Shown: positions 19,833 to 29,776, numbered from the stretch's first letter. The stretch is 64,000 bases of DNA from an uncultured beta proteobacterium (GCA_903871735.1 CAIQHU010000005.1:21313-85312), one strand, 5' to 3'. Notes: generated from the sequence alone by a model not told the origin. Translations and numbers: made by a program.

Positions 19833-20285
19833 ATGAAATATTTTGAAATTACCAGAAAATTAGAGTTTGATGCTGGACACCGGATCCCGAACCACAATGG
19901 TCAATGTCGTCATTTGCATGGGCATCGCTATTGTTTGGAGGTTACTCTCAGAGGTCAGGTCAATGAAACATGTGGTGCCAGGGATGAGGGGATGATTATG
20001 GATTTTGGCGATATCAAGAAAATTATGAATGATGTCCTTATTCAGCATTGGGATCATTCTTTCTTTGTGGCTCAGACGGATACGGAATTAATTGCCTTTC
20101 TAAAAACAATTGTGGATCATAAAACGACTGTTATGCAGGCGGTACCAACTGCGGAGAATATTGCTCAGTATGCATTTGACTTATTAGCGCCAGTCTTAAA
20201 TAATCATTTTATGAAAAAATTGACCTTACAACGCGTCAGGTTGTATGAAACCCCAAACTGCTGGGCTGATGTGTGTGAGGCCTAA
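19833..20285 (+). CDS. queD: 6-carboxytetrahydropterin synthase QueD
   Basis: Makes 6-carboxytetrahydropterin from dihydroneopterin triphosphate, the step before QueE. The 150-residue protein has the zinc ligands and catalytic cysteine in FDAGHRIPNHNGQCRHLHGH, plus the DFGDIKK and WDHSFF motifs. Its stop codon TAA directly abuts the tadA ATG, so the queE-queD-tadA genes are one operon; both queuosine and A34 deamination modify the tRNA wobble base, which makes the grouping sensible. Confidence 0.95.
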   Translation: MKYFEITRKLEFDAGHRIPNHNGQCRHLHGHRYCLEVTLRGQVNETCGARDEGMIMDFGDIKKIMNDVLIQHWDHSFFVAQTDTELIAFLKTIVDHKTTVMQAVPTAENIAQYAFDLLAPVLNNHFMKKLTLQRVRLYETPNCWADVCEA

Positions 20286-20759
20286 ATGAGTAGTCATTTT
20301 TCGGACGACGAAAAATGGATGCGTCTAGCCATTGAGCAAGCCAAACTGGCCGCCCTAGAGGGAGAAATTCCGGTCGGGGCAGTCCTCGTTAAGGATGGGC
20401 AATGCCTTGCTACTAGCCATAATTTGCCAATTGCGAGGCATGATCCGACTGCCCATGCTGAAATGAATGTCCTGCGTGAGGGCGCCAAGCAACTACAAAA
20501 TTATCGCTTACCTGGGGTTGATCTATATGTCACACTAGAGCCCTGTCTGATGTGTGCAGGAGCTATTTTTCATGCCAGAGTCAATCGGGTATTTTTTGGA
20601 GCATTTGATTCCAAAACTGGTGTTGCGGGTGGGGTCATTAATGTGTTTCAAGAGACTGCCTTAAATCACCACACGGCAGTTCAGGGTGGTATTCTAGAGG
20701 CGGAATGCTCCAAGTTATTAAAGGATTTTTTTAAAAATAAGCGTCTTTTAGCCCATTAA
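20286..20759 (+). CDS. tadA: tRNA-specific adenosine deaminase TadA
   Basis: Deaminates A34 to inosine in tRNA-Arg(ACG). The 157-residue protein has the zinc and catalytic motif HAEMNVLREG near residue 57 and the PCLMCAGAIFHARV motif near residue 87, with the usual GAxD/SKTGVAGGV follow-up. It is fused in position to queD with no gap, and ldcA follows 17 bases later. Confidence 0.95.
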   Translation: MSSHFSDDEKWMRLAIEQAKLAALEGEIPVGAVLVKDGQCLATSHNLPIARHDPTAHAEMNVLREGAKQLQNYRLPGVDLYVTLEPCLMCAGAIFHARVNRVFFGAFDSKTGVAGGVINVFQETALNHHTAVQGGILEAECSKLLKDFFKNKRLLAH

Positions 20760-20776
20760 AAAAATATACCTCAACT

Positions 20777-21736
20777 ATGCCCCAAGTCTTAGCCCATCTG
20801 CACTGCATTGCACCTTCAGGTCCTTTACTCAATATCGAGCGAGCAACTAGGGGTCTTCAATGGTTAGAAAACCAGGGCTTTGTAGTTCATAATGCGACTG
20901 CTGCAAATCGTCAATTTGAACGTTTTGCAGGTACGGATCGTGAAAGGGCCAAAGAAATTAATGCTTTAGCAGAAATGGTCAATGATGATGGCTTAATCGC
21001 CATGGGGATTCGGGGGGGGTATGGCATGACTCGCATACTTCCTAAAATAGATTGGAGTAAGCTTGGTCAAGCTGTTTCAAAGGGACTTTCGATTGTTGGC
21101 CACAGTGATCTAACAGCATTACACCTCGGTTTACTAGCTCAAACAGGTATGCCAAGTTATGCTGGACCGATGGTTTCGGCCGATTTTGGTAATGAATCAA
21201 GCGCAGAGATATCTCAATTTACATACCAACACTTCATACAAGCTGTTATCAATAAAAAATTGGATATTCAGGTGGAGCATACCCAAGAATTCTATACGGG
21301 ACCCCCAATCGAGTTTCGAAAGAAGATCTTATGGGGCGGGAATTTATCAATGCTAGTGAGTCTTTTAGGAACACCCTATTTCCCGTCTATGGATACTATC
21401 CATCAGGGTATCTTATTTATTGAAGATGTTAATGAACACCCATACCGAGTGGAAAGAATGTTGTTACAACTGGTGCAGGCAAATGTACTGAGTAGCCAAA
21501 CGGCTATATTAGTTGGGGACTTTTCTGGCTATCAATTAGGTCCCCTTGATGCGGACTATTCATTGCTAAAAGCTTTGGGTCGAGTTGCTCAGGAATTACA
21601 GAAATCCGGTACAGGAACGACAATTATTTCAGGTCTACCATTTGGGCATTGTTTAGATAAAGTCACATTACCAGTTGGTATATCTTGTGATTTAGACTTG
21701 TCTAGCCAGGGCTTTAACCTTTGGGGTAGTTGGTAA
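20777..21736 (+). CDS. ldcA: LD-carboxypeptidase (S66 family)
   Basis: Releases the terminal D-alanine from tetrapeptide muropeptides during cell-wall recycling in the cytoplasm. The 319-residue protein has RGGYGMTRILPKIDW and the nucleophile in VGHSDLTALHLGL near residue 115, and the Glu/His partners in IEDVNEHPYRVERML and SGLPFGHC. The start is typical for the family (HCIAPSGPL). It is the last gene of the queE unit. Confidence 0.92.
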   Translation: MPQVLAHLHCIAPSGPLLNIERATRGLQWLENQGFVVHNATAANRQFERFAGTDRERAKEINALAEMVNDDGLIAMGIRGGYGMTRILPKIDWSKLGQAVSKGLSIVGHSDLTALHLGLLAQTGMPSYAGPMVSADFGNESSAEISQFTYQHFIQAVINKKLDIQVEHTQEFYTGPPIEFRKKILWGGNLSMLVSLLGTPYFPSMDTIHQGILFIEDVNEHPYRVERMLLQLVQANVLSSQTAILVGDFSGYQLGPLDADYSLLKALGRVAQELQKSGTGTTIISGLPFGHCLDKVTLPVGISCDLDLSSQGFNLWGSW

Positions 21737-21739
21737 TTC

Positions 21740-21767
21740 TTGAAAATTTAAGTAAGGATAGTAAAAT
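21740..21767 (+). promoter_or_regulatory. Promoter of the ABC-F gene
   Basis: TTGAAA (21740-21745) and TAAAAT (21762-21767) are 16 bases apart, the same two hexamers as in the ratA promoter. The predicted leader is about 46 bases to the GTG at 21820. Confidence 0.55.
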
Positions 21768-21819
21768 GTTGGGTTGAGATCTCTTTTCATCATCATTTCT
21801 AATATTCTTTGAGTTAATA

Positions 21820-23424
21820 GTGCTATCTACATCCAACATCACCATGCAGTTCGGCCACAAGCCGCTTTTTGAAAACATTACGGTTAAATTCGGAGGCGGG
21901 AATCGCTATGGGTTAATCGGAGCAAATGGCTGTGGTAAGTCTACCTTCATGAAAATTTTAGGTGGTGAATTAGAACCATCCTCGGGACATGTCATGCTTG
22001 AGCCGAATATTCGGCTGGGGAAGTTACGCCAAGACCAATTTGCTTTTGAAGAGATGCGTGTCCTAGATGTTGTGATGATGGGCCATGCTGAAATGTCTAG
22101 CGTAGCGCAGGAGAGAGATTTAATTTATGCAAATCCTGATGCAACTGAAGATGATTATATGCACGCTGCCGAGTTAGAGGCGAAGTTTGCGGAGTACGGT
22201 GGCTATACAGCGGAAGCGAGAGCAGGGGAGTTATTACTAGGTGTTGGCGTCTCAATTGATTTACATCAAGGCCTAATGAGTGCTGTTTCTCCTGGTTGGA
22301 AGTTACGTGTTTTACTGGCCCAGGCTTTATTTTCTGATCCAGATGTCTTGTTATTAGATGAGCCAACCAATAATTTAGATATCCATACGATTCATTGGTT
22401 AGAAGATATTTTGAATGAGCGTAATAGTACGATGATTATTATTTCGCACGATCGGCATTTTCTAAATTCGGTTTGTACCCATATGGCTGACATGGATTTT
22501 GGAACTTTACGGGTTTATCCAGGCAATTATGATGATTACATGTTGGCTTCGGCCCAAGCTAGATCTCAGCAGATGTCGGATAACGCCAAAGCAAAAGATA
22601 AAATTGCTGAATTACAAGATTTTGTGAGAAGATTTTCCGCTAACAAATCTAAAGCCAGACAAGCTACATCTCGGCAAAGGCAGTTAGAGAAGATTGAGGT
22701 GGCCGATATCAAACCATCTTCAAGACAAAATCCATTTATTCGTTTTGAACTCGAAAAGGTTCTACACAATATTGCCGTTGAATGTACTGGGATTACAAAA
22801 ACATTTGATCGGACTATTTTTAAGAATTTGAATATAACGGTTCAGCCTGGCGAGAAAATTGCAATTATTGGTCAGAATGGGGCGGGTAAGACAACTCTTT
22901 TAAACACCCTTTTGAGTTCCCGCTTTGATGGTCAGGATCCTGATCAGGGAGCGGTCAAGTGGGCTGAACATGCTAATGTTGGGGTAATGCCTCAAGATAC
23001 TAATATGTGCTTTCCAGTTGATAAAAACTTATCTGATTGGATGGGTGACTGGTCAAAAGCAGGGGATGATGATCAAGTAATCCGAAGTACTTTAGGCCGA
23101 TTACTCTTTTCGGGCCCAGAAATCACCAAATCTGTTAAGGTGATTTCTGGGGGTGAAAAGGGTCGAATGATCTGGGGTAAATTAATGTTAGGTAAGCACA
23201 ACGTGCTTGCTCTGGATGAGCCGACTAATCATATGGACATGGAATCGATTGAAAGTATGCAGATCGCTCTAGAAAAATATGCTGGCACATTGATCTTTGT
23301 ATCGCACGACAGGGAGTTTGTTTCCGGCTTAGCTACTCGGATTTTAGAGGTTGGGATGGATGGTGAAGTTGTAGACTTTTCAGGAACTTACGAAGAATAC
23401 CTCACAACCAAGGGCATGAATTAA
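21820..23424 (+). CDS. ABC-F ATPase, YbiT-like
   Basis: A soluble twin-ATPase that acts on the ribosome rather than as a transporter. The 534-residue protein has two nucleotide-binding domains, with Walker A motifs GANGCGKST (about residue 37) and GQNGAGKTT (about residue 352), Walker B regions [11 protein letters not shown] and [11 protein letters not shown], and a linker of charged residues at about 240-300. No membrane segments are present. The start is GTG with no ATG nearby. The first-domain signature is degenerate (SPGWKLR), as usual in YbiT proteins. Confidence 0.93.
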   Translation: MLSTSNITMQFGHKPLFENITVKFGGGNRYGLIGANGCGKSTFMKILGGELEPSSGHVMLEPNIRLGKLRQDQFAFEEMRVLDVVMMGHAEMSSVAQERDLIYANPDATEDDYMHAAELEAKFAEYGGYTAEARAGELLLGVGVSIDLHQGLMSAVSPGWKLRVLLAQALFSDPDVLLLDEPTNNLDIHTIHWLEDILNERNSTMIIISHDRHFLNSVCTHMADMDFGTLRVYPGNYDDYMLASAQARSQQMSDNAKAKDKIAELQDFVRRFSANKSKARQATSRQRQLEKIEVADIKPSSRQNPFIRFELEKVLHNIAVECTGITKTFDRTIFKNLNITVQPGEKIAIIGQNGAGKTTLLNTLLSSRFDGQDPDQGAVKWAEHANVGVMPQDTNMCFPVDKNLSDWMGDWSKAGDDDQVIRSTLGRLLFSGPEITKSVKVISGGEKGRMIWGKLMLGKHNVLALDEPTNHMDMESIESMQIALEKYAGTLIFVSHDREFVSGLATRILEVGMDGEVVDFSGTYEEYLTTKGMN

Positions 23425-23435
23425 CTGGATTTATT

Positions 23436-23639
23436 TTAGTCTTTTTGTTGCGTAAAACGCATGGCAGTGCCCTCTACAGTAATTCGCTGCCAAACTTGTT
23501 TTTTTTCTTCTGGGGTCATACTCACCCAATTAGCCACTTCTAGAATTGTCCGGCCACAACCTTTACATACATCATCAAAAAGAGTCGAGCAAATGCCGAT
23601 GCAAGGGGAGTCTTGGTCAGAATTAGGAGAAGTACTCAT
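23436..23639 (-). CDS. DUF1289 protein
   Basis: A 67-residue protein with the DUF1289 signature: [20 protein letters not shown], four cysteines likely to bind a metal, followed by [20 protein letters not shown]. The function of the family is not known. Its ATG overlaps the end of gloA by four bases, so the two are translated together. Confidence 0.9.
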   Translation of the reverse strand: MSTSPNSDQDSPCIGICSTLFDDVCKGCGRTILEVANWVSMTPEEKKQVWQRITVEGTAMRFTQQKD

Positions 23640-24034
23640 CCGAAAGAGGACAGACCAATGAGTTCAATTTTATATTGATCTGGATCTTCAATAAAAGCAA
23701 TGATTGTATTACCACCCTTTACGGGACCTGCTTCTCGAGTTACTTTACAGCCCATTTCTTTGACCATTTCGCAGGTTTTATAGACATCTTCAACGCCAAT
23801 TGCGATATGACCAAAATAGCCACCAGGTTCATAATGGTCTACACCATAGTTGTAGGTTAATTCGATTTCTCCAAAACCTTCCTGATTACCTTTGCCATAC
23901 CCTAAAAAGGCTAGATCATACTTTTGCTCTGGCCTTTGGGTGGTTCTAAGTAGGCTCATACCCAGAACTTGTGTATAAAAATCAATCGATTGAGGTAGGT
24001 TAGTTACCCGAAGCATCGTGTGCAGAAATTTCAT
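23636..24034 (-). CDS. gloA: Lactoylglutathione lyase (glyoxalase I)
   Basis: Converts the methylglyoxal-glutathione adduct to S-lactoylglutathione. The 132-residue protein has the standard start [37 protein letters not shown] and [15 protein letters not shown], with two His and two Glu metal ligands in the expected places. The frame has an earlier ATG at 24067, which would add eleven residues not seen in the family. A -10 box lies upstream at 24091-24096. Confidence 0.94.
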   Translation of the reverse strand: MKFLHTMLRVTNLPQSIDFYTQVLGMSLLRTTQRPEQKYDLAFLGYGKGNQEGFGEIELTYNYGVDHYEPGGYFGHIAIGVEDVYKTCEMVKEMGCKVTREAGPVKGGNTIIAFIEDPDQYKIELIGLSSFG

Positions 24035-24081
24035 ATTACCTTTGTCATGTTCCTTGGATTGAGACATCTATCTTATTTAAC

Positions 24082-24096
24082 ATAATAATTATTATA
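24082..24096 (-). promoter_or_regulatory. gloA -10 box inside an AT-only palindrome
   Basis: TATAAT on the minus strand (24096-24091) overlaps the perfect 14-base palindrome ATAATAATTATTAT (24082-24095). I see no good -35 box. The palindrome could be an operator or chance in very AT-rich DNA. Positions may be off by one base. Confidence 0.35.
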
Positions 24097-24214
24097 CGCA
24101 TATTATGAATTTAAGTTAGTGTTGATAATTTTTGTAATAATGTGAAAAATTCACTGAATAACTCTATTTTAAAGCTTTTTAAGGAATTAGATCCCGACTT
24201 ACCGAGTTTGGGCC

Positions 24215-24943
24215 TTATGGCCAAGGTTTTAGAACGTATTCTGATTGATACATTTTTTTCCACCTGGACTTCAACCCTTCAACAATCTCTTTTTGATTTC
24301 CCATATTCGCAAAATCGATTGCTGTCAGTTCTAACTGATTCTTTGCTGCTAAATCGGCTTCATTATCAAGTAAATATTTCACAACCTGAATATGGCCGGC
24401 TCGAGATGCTAGCATCAATGGTGTTGTGGAATTGGGGCTTTCGACATCAACATAGGCGTCTTTTTCGATCAAAAAACGAATAATCCCTAAGTGCCCGTTG
24501 GTGCTTGCATAATGCATGGGGCTCCAGCCATTTTTTTCTATACTGGCTTGTCTAGTATCTACTAAGTGTTTTACCAAAGGTAAATCCCCTTTAAAGGCGG
24601 CGTACATGAGGGCATTTTCCTGATTGTTATTCTCTAAATCTACATCTAAATCATTGACTTGCGAGAGATATTGAATAACTTTTTTCGAGTCATTTTTAAT
24701 CGCATGAATCAATAAAGTATCACCAGATACATTCTGTAAATTGACCGCCGAGGGATTTCTATCAAGATATTTTTGAAGTCCTCCTAAATCATCAAAATAC
24801 GCCATATGAAAAAGAGACTCAGTGATAAATGCTAGAGATTGTCGAGTTGTGGACTTTTGTTGATTTGTTTGAGACATGCTCACGCCCACTATGCCAACTA
24901 GGACAAAACTCATGAATAATTTACCAAAGAAGTTATTTGACAT
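24215..24943 (-). CDS. Secreted ankyrin-repeat protein
   Basis: A 242-residue protein with a probable signal peptide (about 1-25, FVLVGIVGVSMSQT) and at least five ankyrin repeats between about residues 55 and 225 (for example NGWSPMHYASTNGHLGIIRF and TTPLMLASRAGHIQVVKYLL). It is likely periplasmic and binds another protein; no catalytic domain is seen. It starts two bases after the tatD stop, at the end of tmk-holB-tatD. Similar exported ankyrin proteins often sit beside catalases or other envelope enzymes, but none is here. Confidence 0.88.
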   Translation of the reverse strand: MSNNFFGKLFMSFVLVGIVGVSMSQTNQQKSTTRQSLAFITESLFHMAYFDDLGGLQKYLDRNPSAVNLQNVSGDTLLIHAIKNDSKKVIQYLSQVNDLDVDLENNNQENALMYAAFKGDLPLVKHLVDTRQASIEKNGWSPMHYASTNGHLGIIRFLIEKDAYVDVESPNSTTPLMLASRAGHIQVVKYLLDNEADLAAKNQLELTAIDFANMGNQKEIVEGLKSRWKKMYQSEYVLKPWP

Positions 24944-24945
24944 AG

Positions 24946-25719
24946 TTAAACCTGAAATAATTCAGAAAAATTACGGCTTGTGACCATGGCCAACTCCTCG
25001 ACTGGAATACCTTTTAATTCGGCAATATATTTACCAACGTAACTAACCCAAGCTGGCTGGTTGATTTTTCCTCGATGTGGCGCAGGCGCTAAATACGGCG
25101 AGTCTGTTTCAATTAGGAGACGATCAAGGGGTACATATTGACAGGTATTTTTGATTTCAAGCGCATTTTTAAATGTCACAATACCCGAAAAAGAAATATA
25201 AAAGTTTTGATCCAATGCAGCTTTGGCGACGTCAATTCCCTCAGTAAAGCAATGCATCACGCCCCGCGGATCCTTTGCACCCTCTTCTTGCATGATTCGG
25301 ATCGTATCCGTTGAGGCCTGACGCGTATGAATAATGAGCGGTTTTTGAGCAGCTTTTGCAGCCTGAATATGCACTCGAAATCGTTCTCTTTGCCACTCAA
25401 GATCAGCGTATGCTCGGTCAGCCATGCGGTAATAGTCTAGTCCAGTCTCTCCTATACCAATTACCTTAGGATCTTGTGCCTGTATCGTTAACCAATCAAA
25501 AGTAGGCTCAGGAGTGTTTTCATAGTCAGGATGAACGCCGACTGTGGCATATAAATGATCGTATTTTTTTGCTAAAGCTAGGACCTTCGGGAAATCTGGC
25601 TGATTGACACTAATACATAAGGCCTTTGTAACAAGGTGCGTTGCCATGTTTTGCAAAATTTCATCAAAATTTTCTTGAAAATCATCAAAATCTAAATGGC
25701 AATGTGAGTCAATAAACAT
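24946..25719 (-). CDS. tatD: TatD-family metal-dependent DNase
   Basis: A TIM-barrel hydrolase expected to act as a 3'-5' DNA exonuclease or quality-control nuclease. The 257-residue protein begins MFIDSHCHLDF (first two metal-binding histidines) and has GIGETGLDYYR, KPLIIHTRQAS, GVMHCFTEG and LIETDSPYLAP in the family order. It is packed between holB and the ankyrin gene with 2-base gaps. The paralogue could equally be YcfH, whose gene lies next to holB in E. coli, which fits this location. Confidence 0.93.
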   Translation of the reverse strand: MFIDSHCHLDFDDFQENFDEILQNMATHLVTKALCISVNQPDFPKVLALAKKYDHLYATVGVHPDYENTPEPTFDWLTIQAQDPKVIGIGETGLDYYRMADRAYADLEWQRERFRVHIQAAKAAQKPLIIHTRQASTDTIRIMQEEGAKDPRGVMHCFTEGIDVAKAALDQNFYISFSGIVTFKNALEIKNTCQYVPLDRLLIETDSPYLAPAPHRGKINQPAWVSYVGKYIAELKGIPVEELAMVTSRNFSELFQV

Positions 25720-25721
25720 TT

Positions 25722-26762
25722 CTAGGCTTTGAATAGGTGAGCATATTTCGCTAGTAAAGACTCTAGCTGTAATTTAGGAAATAAGGGGTGTGAGGCTAGC
25801 TTCATTTCAATCGTTAGAAATTGAAGGAATTGGCTTAATTGTACAAAGCTCATTCGATCTTGATAAAGCTTTATTTTATCCGCCCAGCGGGGATAGTACC
25901 TGACAGGTAAATTTGATTTGGATAAATAGATATCAATACACCACCGGTACAAACAATTTAAGATATCGATTAGAGAATTTTTTGCAAGAAGATCAATTAC
26001 TTGGGATATTTCAATATCCTGAAATCGGGATAATTGCTCAATTACCACTTGACCATTAAACGCCCCACCTTGAATCGCTTGTAATGTTTTAAGAGGCGAT
26101 TTTCCATGTTCGGTCAATAAGGCTCCTAAATCCTCCCTATCGATTCTTTTACATGAGTCCTGTAACCTTAACCACTCGAGACTTTCCGCTTCTTTGGGCT
26201 TTGGTATTGGAATCGCCACGCATCTCGACCGAATCGTAGGTAAAACGAGATCAATACGATGCGTTACTAAAAGATAAATGACGTTCGGGGATGGTTCCTC
26301 GAGCGATTTTAAAAGGCAATTTGCCGCTTCGGTTGCCATTGACTCCACGGGATAAATGAAGATGATCCGCTTTCCCCCGCGGTATGATCCAAGAATATTA
26401 CTTGATACGACATCTCTAATTTGTTCAATTTTTATGAATTTACTTAATTTTTTATCTGAAACCTCTTTTTTATCCACATCGATTTCAAGCTGCAGGTGCT
26501 TTTCCAGTAGATATAACTGGTTTTCAGGTAATACTGGAAAAAAGTCTGGGTGGTTTGCCTGACTAAACCAGTGGCATGCCTGACATTGCTGGCATGGCTT
26601 ATTGTGCGTGCCTTCGCATACAAGATAGTTGGCTAAGTGCATAGAAAAGTTGAACTTTCCAATAGCCTGCTCGCCAAAAAAAAGAAGGGCTTGGGGAATT
26701 GATTGTTGGGTAAATTGACTAAAAAAAGTGGCGTTCCAAGGGTAAAGCATAGAAAAGGCCAT
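25722..26762 (-). CDS. holB: DNA polymerase III delta' subunit
   Basis: Clamp-loader subunit that helps put the beta sliding clamp on DNA. The 346-residue protein has the zinc-binding cysteines in CEGTHNKPCQQCQACHWFS at about residues 49-67, the SRC motif in PTIRSRCVAIPIP, and an LLKSLEEPSPNVIYLL block. The P-loop region (GEQAIGKFNFSM) is degenerate, as expected for delta', which does not hydrolyse ATP. It starts at the base after the tmk stop, the normal tmk-holB pairing. Confidence 0.94.
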   Translation of the reverse strand: MAFSMLYPWNATFFSQFTQQSIPQALLFFGEQAIGKFNFSMHLANYLVCEGTHNKPCQQCQACHWFSQANHPDFFPVLPENQLYLLEKHLQLEIDVDKKEVSDKKLSKFIKIEQIRDVVSSNILGSYRGGKRIIFIYPVESMATEAANCLLKSLEEPSPNVIYLLVTHRIDLVLPTIRSRCVAIPIPKPKEAESLEWLRLQDSCKRIDREDLGALLTEHGKSPLKTLQAIQGGAFNGQVVIEQLSRFQDIEISQVIDLLAKNSLIDILNCLYRWCIDIYLSKSNLPVRYYPRWADKIKLYQDRMSFVQLSQFLQFLTIEMKLASHPLFPKLQLESLLAKYAHLFKA

Positions 26763-27431
26763 TTATATGTATGACTCTATTTTAGTCGCAATATTGCCTA
26801 TTACCTTTTGAATATTTTTAATTGACTGACTAGCATCAATTACCTCAAAGCGCATTGGATCCTCTTTTACTCTGCGAAGATACTCGGCTCTGACCCGATT
26901 AAAAAAGTCAAAATTTAAGGCCTCGAACTTATCGGGATTTCTAGATAACGCCCTTCTCTTTTCTGCTTCCTCTGGGCTGATATCAAAAAGAATCGTTAAG
27001 TTGGGCTGAATTGCAACTGTTGTTAGATTAAACTCTCGGTCGATAGTCCAGCTCTCTAATTGATTTAATTTATGGGCTAATATGCCTCTCCCACCAACTT
27101 GATAAGCAAAGGAAGAATCTGTATAGCGGTCACAAATAACTATCTGACCACATGCCAGTGCTGGCTCAATCACGACTGCTAAATGTTCTCTTCTGGCTGC
27201 AAACATTAAAAGAGCCTCAGTTTCTGCATGCATCTCCTGATGGAGAAGTAGTTGACGTAATTTTTCGCCTAGCTCCGTGCCACCTGGCTCACGCGTCATC
27301 ACAATTTTCTTTTCAGGAAAACGCGACCTTAGACATTCTTGGAAAAAATCTAAGTGCGTACTTTTACCGGCACCATCGATACCTTCGAAAGTAACAAAAA
27401 ATCCAGGAAAAGAAGAATTTCTCTCGCGCAT
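26763..27431 (-). CDS. tmk: Thymidylate kinase
   Basis: Phosphorylates dTMP to dTDP. The protein has the P-loop FEGIDGAGKST near the N-terminus, the DRY motif in CDRYTDSSFAYQ, and the lid region EEAEKRRALSRNPDKFE. The first ATG at 27431 gives 222 residues; a GTG at 27449 has AAGGA three bases upstream and would add six residues, so the start is uncertain. It opens the tmk-holB-tatD-ankyrin operon and is divergent from ygfZ. Confidence 0.94.
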   Translation of the reverse strand: MRERNSSFPGFFVTFEGIDGAGKSTHLDFFQECLRSRFPEKKIVMTREPGGTELGEKLRQLLLHQEMHAETEALLMFAARREHLAVVIEPALACGQIVICDRYTDSSFAYQVGGRGILAHKLNQLESWTIDREFNLTTVAIQPNLTILFDISPEEAEKRRALSRNPDKFEALNFDFFNRVRAEYLRRVKEDPMRFEVIDASQSIKNIQKVIGNIATKIESYI

Positions 27432-27526
27432 AAACTTATAATAGAACACATGTCCTTACCTAAGCCGAAATGCTTAGATAATTTTTACCTTTACTAATCT
27501 AATTGCCAATTGCTTAAATTATATCG

Positions 27527-28444
27527 ATGAATCCAACGCAAAACATGAAATTCATCCATCTTACAGACTGGGATATTATTCGTGTGGAAGGGCCGGATAC
27601 AAAAGTTTTCCTAGAAAACTTGCTCACTTCGAGTGTATCTAGTCTAGACTCTCGGTCTGGTCAACTCTCTGGATTTTGCTCACCCAAGGGTCGATTAATG
27701 GCAAGTTTTTGGATGACTGAACACAGCCAAAATGCTATTCTCATTTGGATCAGTAAAGACCTTGCACCTGAATTTGCCAAAAAATTACAGATGTATCGTC
27801 TGCGGTCTAAAGTTGAGATTCACTATGAGCCCAATTTTTACTCGGTATATGGTGTTTTATCTTCCTCCAAAGAGCAGGCTGAAATAAACTCCGAGGCATT
27901 TCTTTTTTTAAAGTTGCCAGAAGTGCTCCACGAATCGCATCCTATTGCTCGCACAGTTTTTGCTTTTCAACAGCCTCCCCTTAGCATAGATAATGAACTT
28001 GCCGGGCAATGGAATTTACTGGAGGTACTGAGTGGTATTCCACGCTTAACAAGCGCAACTAAAGATCTTTTTGTGCCGCAAATGATTAATTTTGAATCCT
28101 TGGGAGGGGTAGATTTCAAAAAGGGCTGTTATCCCGGTCAAGAGGTTGTTGCACGGAGTCAATATCGTGGCACTATCAAACGTCGATTAAAACTTGGCAC
28201 CATCATGGATAATCCTCAGGCACGTTTTAGACCTGGTGATCTAGTTTTTACTGATCAAGAATTAGATCAACCTGCTGGGGTGATCTTGCTGAGCGCCTTC
28301 CACGCAGGCCCAGCAGTAAATTATGTCCAAATGGAAATTAATTTAAGCGCTACGGGCCTACCTCTGCGCATTATTCGGCCAGATGAGGCACCTTCAAACC
28401 TGATCCAAATTATAGAACCACCTTATCAACTTCTAACCATCTGA
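27527..28444 (+). CDS. ygfZ: YgfZ/GcvT-like folate-binding protein
   Basis: A folate-binding protein of the GcvT fold that supports iron-sulfur cluster enzyme repair or assembly. The 305-residue protein has the signature KGCYPGQEVVARSQYRG at about residues 200-216, which contains the conserved cysteine. It is divergent from tmk and the next gene follows after four bases. Confidence 0.93.
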   Translation: MNPTQNMKFIHLTDWDIIRVEGPDTKVFLENLLTSSVSSLDSRSGQLSGFCSPKGRLMASFWMTEHSQNAILIWISKDLAPEFAKKLQMYRLRSKVEIHYEPNFYSVYGVLSSSKEQAEINSEAFLFLKLPEVLHESHPIARTVFAFQQPPLSIDNELAGQWNLLEVLSGIPRLTSATKDLFVPQMINFESLGGVDFKKGCYPGQEVVARSQYRGTIKRRLKLGTIMDNPQARFRPGDLVFTDQELDQPAGVILLSAFHAGPAVNYVQMEINLSATGLPLRIIRPDEAPSNLIQIIEPPYQLLTI

Positions 28445-28448
28445 GTGT

Positions 28449-29300
28449 ATGTGCATTATTTTATTTGCTATTAATTCCCATCCGGACTACCCTTTTGTAG
28501 TTGCGGCAAATCGTGATGAGTTCTATGCCCGTCCGACAAAAAAAATTGATTGGTGGAGCGATTATTCCCATGTACTTGGTGCGCGCGATCAAGCGGATGT
28601 TCTTGGTTTACCAGGCACAGCACTTGGCTTATCTCAAAAAGGTAAATTCTCAGCTATTACAAATATTCGTGCGCCTAGTGAAAAAAATCCAGACTTACGA
28701 ACCCGCGGTGAACTCACCGCTAAATTTTTATCGCAATCAAAACCGATACATGAATTTATTACCGATCATCAAAAATCGTTTCTACAATACAATGGTTTTA
28801 ATCTGTTACTAGGAGATCTATCAAATGTCGCACGACCAGAGTTTTTCTGGGTAAGTAATCGGTTGTTGGTTGGCGATAAGATTCGACAACGAAAGACAAT
28901 CAATCCGACTGCCATTTCGGCTGGTTTATACGGCCTATCCAATGCGATGCTCGATACACCTTGGCCAAAAGTACGTTCTGGAGTTGCACAATTTGCGCAA
29001 GCGCTAGCTCGAGACTCGGGTAAATTTAATCAAGATGCCATGTACTTTAATCTGCTTGCAGATAACAACAATTTCTCAGATCAGGTCTTGCCATCCACTG
29101 GAGTTAGCCAAGAATGGGAAAAAGCCCTCGCGCCAATTTTTATTCAAACTGAACATTACGGCACGCGCTCGTCTACCTTACTACGGGTTCGTAAAGATGG
29201 GATGTTCCAGATGATCGAGCGTAGTTTTCAACAAAATGAATTAACTAACACCAGTATATTTGAAGGTCAACTTGAGCAATCAACCACGCAAGATCGCTAA
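28449..29300 (+). CDS. NRDE-family (TANGO2-like) protein
   Basis: A 283-residue protein that starts MCIILFAINSHPDYPFVVAA and has the NRDE motif right after it, which defines the family. The conserved N-terminal cysteine at residue 2 suggests an Ntn-hydrolase-like fold. Eukaryotic TANGO2 is linked to haem and lipid handling; the bacterial role is not known. It follows ygfZ by four bases and its end overlaps the convergent thioesterase gene by four bases. Confidence 0.9.
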   Translation: MCIILFAINSHPDYPFVVAANRDEFYARPTKKIDWWSDYSHVLGARDQADVLGLPGTALGLSQKGKFSAITNIRAPSEKNPDLRTRGELTAKFLSQSKPIHEFITDHQKSFLQYNGFNLLLGDLSNVARPEFFWVSNRLLVGDKIRQRKTINPTAISAGLYGLSNAMLDTPWPKVRSGVAQFAQALARDSGKFNQDAMYFNLLADNNNFSDQVLPSTGVSQEWEKALAPIFIQTEHYGTRSSTLLRVRKDGMFQMIERSFQQNELTNTSIFEGQLEQSTTQDR

Positions 29301-29776
29301 TCAGAGTGTTTTTGGGATGCTAGGCTTGATTCAGACTGACTTCTGATAGGGTCTTTAATTAAAGAGCGTTTAAAGTATTTAAATGTACCAGTTGCCATGC
29401 TACATAATTGACCATGTTGATCAATTAATTTTGCTTCGCAAAATGCCATGGTTGCAGTCGTATGAATCGATTTACCAATGACACGGATTGAGCCTGCAGT
29501 GGCTCGCATAAAGGTGTTTTTGAGTTCGATAGTAACTACGCTACGATCATTAGGGTCAGCTGCCCTTGCGGCAATTGCCATGGCTGCATCTGCAAGAGAT
29601 AATAAGACCCCGCCATGAACACTGCCCCACGTATTTAAGTGCTTTTCTTCAACCTCAAGGCTAATCTCCCCTTCCCCATGACTCATTCGATGCAATTTAA
29701 CACCCAACAGGTTTAAAAAAGGCACGTCTAAGTCCAGGTAAACTGCATTTTTGATAGGATCTACTGAATTCGTCAT
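29297..29776 (-). CDS. PaaI-family hot-dog thioesterase (3)
   Basis: A 159-residue hot-dog protein with SVHGGVLLSLADAAMAIAAR as the active-site helix and a conserved MSHGEGEISLEVE strand. The frame opens at a TTG (29782), but the ATG at 29776 is preferred. It is a third thioesterase of the type in the window, more like number 1 in its core. It stands alone and convergent to the NRDE gene. Confidence 0.86.
   Translation of the reverse strand: MTNSVDPIKNAVYLDLDVPFLNLLGVKLHRMSHGEGEISLEVEEKHLNTWGSVHGGVLLSLADAAMAIAARAADPNDRSVVTIELKNTFMRATAGSIRVIGKSIHTTATMAFCEAKLIDQHGQLCSMATGTFKYFKRSLIKDPIRSQSESSLASQKHSD

Noticed and set aside
24142..24483. A 113-codon plus-strand frame after gloA
   Set aside because: Most of it is antisense to the ankyrin gene, which has a clear signal peptide and repeats. 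No ribosome site is seen and the translation shows no domain.
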